Below the pieces are notes generated by a model, which was not told the origin of the DNA, searched no databases, and saw only the letters and a list, made by a program, of their open reading frames with translations. 9,147 nt of DNA from Nevskiaceae bacterium (GTDB lineage Bacteria; Pseudomonadota; Gammaproteobacteria; Steroidobacterales; Steroidobacteraceae), in the NCBI GenBank assembly GCA_031277355.1, contig JAITMN010000021.1, positions 1 through 9,147 of the forward strand. The letters run 5' to 3'. Shown here piece after piece: positions 7,731-9,147 of this stretch (its first letter is position 1; each line of letters starts with the position of its first letter). A program made the translations under genes and the position numbers.

Positions 7731-8993
7731 ATGACCGGGGGGCGTCACCTCGCCGAGTGGCTCGCGTTGCAAGAGGGCGTGCACGGCACGGCCATCGACC
7801 TGGGCCTCGATCGCGTGCGCGCCGTTGCGCAGCGCCTGGAACTGCTGCCGTTCGCGCCGCGCAGCATCATCGTGGCGGGCACGAACGGCAAGGGTTCCAC
7901 GGTTGCCTGTTTAACGCAGTTGTTGCGAGCGCAGGGCGCAACGGTGGGCAGCTTCACGTCGCCGCATCTGCTGCGATACAACGAGCGCATCCGTGTGAAT
8001 GGCGCGGAAGTTTCCGATACACAGATCGTCGCGGCGTTTGAAGCCATCGAAGCTGCGCGCGGCGATATCACGCTGACCTTCTTCGAATTCAACGCGCTGG
8101 CCGCGTTGTGGATATTCGCGCAGCGCGGCGTGCAGTTCGCGGTGCTGGAGGTGGGGCTGGGCGGGCGTTTGGATGCGGTGAACATCGTTGATGCCGAAGC
8201 GTCGGTGGTGTGTTCGATTGGCCTCGATCACGCCGACTGGCTGGGTTCGGACCTCGATGGCATTGCGCGTGAGAAAGCAGGCGTGTTTCGCCGTGATCAG
8301 TGGGTGGTGCTGTCTGATCCTTCGATGCGGCCGGCGGTGGAGCTTGAAGCGCAGCGCATCGGCGCAAGGGTGCTGAAGGCCGGCAGGGATTTTCACTGGC
8401 AGCAGGGCGGGGATGGGGATTCGTGGAGTTACATCGGCGCGGCGCGGCGCTTTGATTCGCTGAGGTTGCCTGCGCTGCGAGGGCAGGTGCAGTTGGCGAA
8501 TGCGGCGGCGTCGATCACGACGCTGCTGGGGCTTGGCGTTGACTTGCAGGCCGCGCATATCAATCGGGCCTTGCCGCGTCTGCGGCTGCCGGGGCGTTTT
8601 CAGATCATTGCCGGGCCGGTGGAATGGATACTCGACGTGGCGCACAACGAGCCGGCGGCGGCGGTGCTGGCGGGCAATCTGCGCGCACGCGCCTGCGCGG
8701 GCCGCACGCTGGCGGTGGCGGGGATCCTGGGCGACAAAGACGTCGATGCGATTGCGCGCGAGTTGGCCCCGGTGGTGGATCAGTGGGTTCTGTGCGGGCT
8801 TGATGTGCCGCGTGGTCTCGATGCTTCGGCGCTGCGTGGGCGCTCGCCGGTGTTTCAGGCCGCGCATGAGGCTTCGGATGTGCGCGCCGGCATGGAATTG
8901 GCGGCGCAGCTTGCCCGGCCCGGCGACCGCATCGTCGTCTGCGGCTCGTTTCTGACGGTGACGCCGGCGCTTTGCCTGCTTGGTCTATACTGA
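7731..8993 (+). CDS. folC: Bifunctional folylpolyglutamate synthase/dihydrofolate synthase FolC
   Basis: FolC adds glutamate to dihydropteroate to make dihydrofolate and then extends the polyglutamate tail of folates, using ATP. It belongs to the Mur ligase superfamily. The protein has 420 residues (E. coli 422). The ATP-binding loop GTNGKGST is at residues 50-57, SPHLLRYNERI at 77-87, FFEFNALAAL from 117, EVGLGGRLDAVN at 140-151, LDHADWLG at 165-172 and EKAG at 181-184 with K182 the likely carbamylated lysine. The C-terminal domain contains LRLPGRFQII, LDVAHNEPAA and AGILGDKDV. The frame is open upstream to an ATG at 7653 inside accD, but the family N-terminus (LAEWLALQ ... IDLGLDRVRAV) fits the ATG at 7731, 13 bases after the accD stop. 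No clear ribosome binding site is visible there. The stop codon is 7 bases before the SPOR gene start. Confidence 0.95.
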   Translation: MTGGRHLAEWLALQEGVHGTAIDLGLDRVRAVAQRLELLPFAPRSIIVAGTNGKGSTVACLTQLLRAQGATVGSFTSPHLLRYNERIRVNGAEVSDTQIVAAFEAIEAARGDITLTFFEFNALAALWIFAQRGVQFAVLEVGLGGRLDAVNIVDAEASVVCSIGLDHADWLGSDLDGIAREKAGVFRRDQWVVLSDPSMRPAVELEAQRIGARVLKAGRDFHWQQGGDGDSWSYIGAARRFDSLRLPALRGQVQLANAAASITTLLGLGVDLQAAHINRALPRLRLPGRFQIIAGPVEWILDVAHNEPAAAVLAGNLRARACAGRTLAVAGILGDKDVDAIARELAPVVDQWVLCGLDVPRGLDASALRGRSPVFQAAHEASDVRAGMELAAQLARPGDRIVVCGSFLTVTPALCLLGLY

Positions 8994-9000
8994 TGGATCA

Positions 9001-9147
9001 GTGGAAACGCATCTGAAAGAGCGCTTGACCGGCGGATTGATTCTGGTTGCGCTGCTCGTGATCGTGGCGCCGGAGATATTGCGAGGTCCGGCGGCAGAGC
9101 AGCCCGCGCCGGAACAGGACGTTGTCGCGGATACGGACGGTCCGCCG
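9001..9147 (+). CDS. DedD-like SPOR-domain protein (5' part only)
   Basis: From the GTG at 9001 the frame is open to the window end (49 codons). It starts METHLKERLTGGLILVALLV and continues into a Pro/Glu/Ala-rich linker (GPAAEQPAPEQDVV). The short basic N-terminus, single membrane helix at about residues 11-26 and disordered linker match the SPOR/DedD proteins that normally follow folC in gammaproteobacteria (accD-folC-dedD-cvpA-purF). DedD proteins localise to the division septum by binding denuded peptidoglycan through a C-terminal SPOR domain, which would lie beyond this window. The start is supported by similarity to the family N-terminus (xxLKQRLxGA). A short GGA (8995-8997) lies 3 bases upstream and is a poor ribosome binding site. 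An ATG at 8993 is in another frame and stops after seven codons. Confidence 0.8.
   Translation, partial: METHLKERLTGGLILVALLVIVAPEILRGPAAEQPAPEQDVVADTDGPP

Overview
This is a compact, high-GC (by eye roughly 60-65%) bacterial chromosomal segment of housekeeping genes. Gene order and protein sequences point to a gammaproteobacterium. The run asd-fimV-truA-(...)-accD-folC-SPOR protein is the conserved block seen in Pseudomonas and Xanthomonadales. The Asd and FimV sequences look most like Xanthomonadales/Lysobacterales or a neighbouring lineage. That placement is inferred from remembered family sequences and synteny, not from a search.

Layout. The left edge carries the 5' end of a divergent minus-strand gene (about 1-128) encoding a membrane-anchored protein, probably of the SCO1/SenC family. 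The rest is on the plus strand and looks like one long transcription unit: prmB (121-1035), aroC (1051-2154), asd (2151-3173), fimV (3216-6017), truA (6021-6845), accD (6848-7717), folC (7731-8993) and the 5' end of a DedD-like SPOR-domain gene (9001-9147, cut by the window). The gaps are 15, -4, 42, 3, 2, 13 and 7 bases. No stretch over 300 bases lacks a gene, and the 42-base asd-fimV gap is the only plausible internal promoter region.

Functions. prmB (ribosomal protein L3 methylation) and truA (tRNA pseudouridylation) serve translation. aroC makes chorismate for aromatic amino acids and folate. asd feeds the Lys/Met/Thr and diaminopimelate branches. accD supplies malonyl-CoA for fatty acids, and folC polyglutamylates folate. 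fimV (polar landmark, type IV pilus assembly) and the SPOR protein (septal peptidoglycan, division) belong to the cell envelope. The grouping looks like growth-linked co-expression rather than a single pathway.

I found no mobile element, CRISPR array, tRNA, rRNA or phage gene, and nothing resembling a new defence or biosynthetic system. The points worth a second look are modest: no trpF between truA and accD, divergent genes whose start codons overlap, a perfect 7-bp inverted repeat in the tail of aroC just before asd, a small hairpin in the asd-fimV gap, and an AT-richer patch inside aroC.
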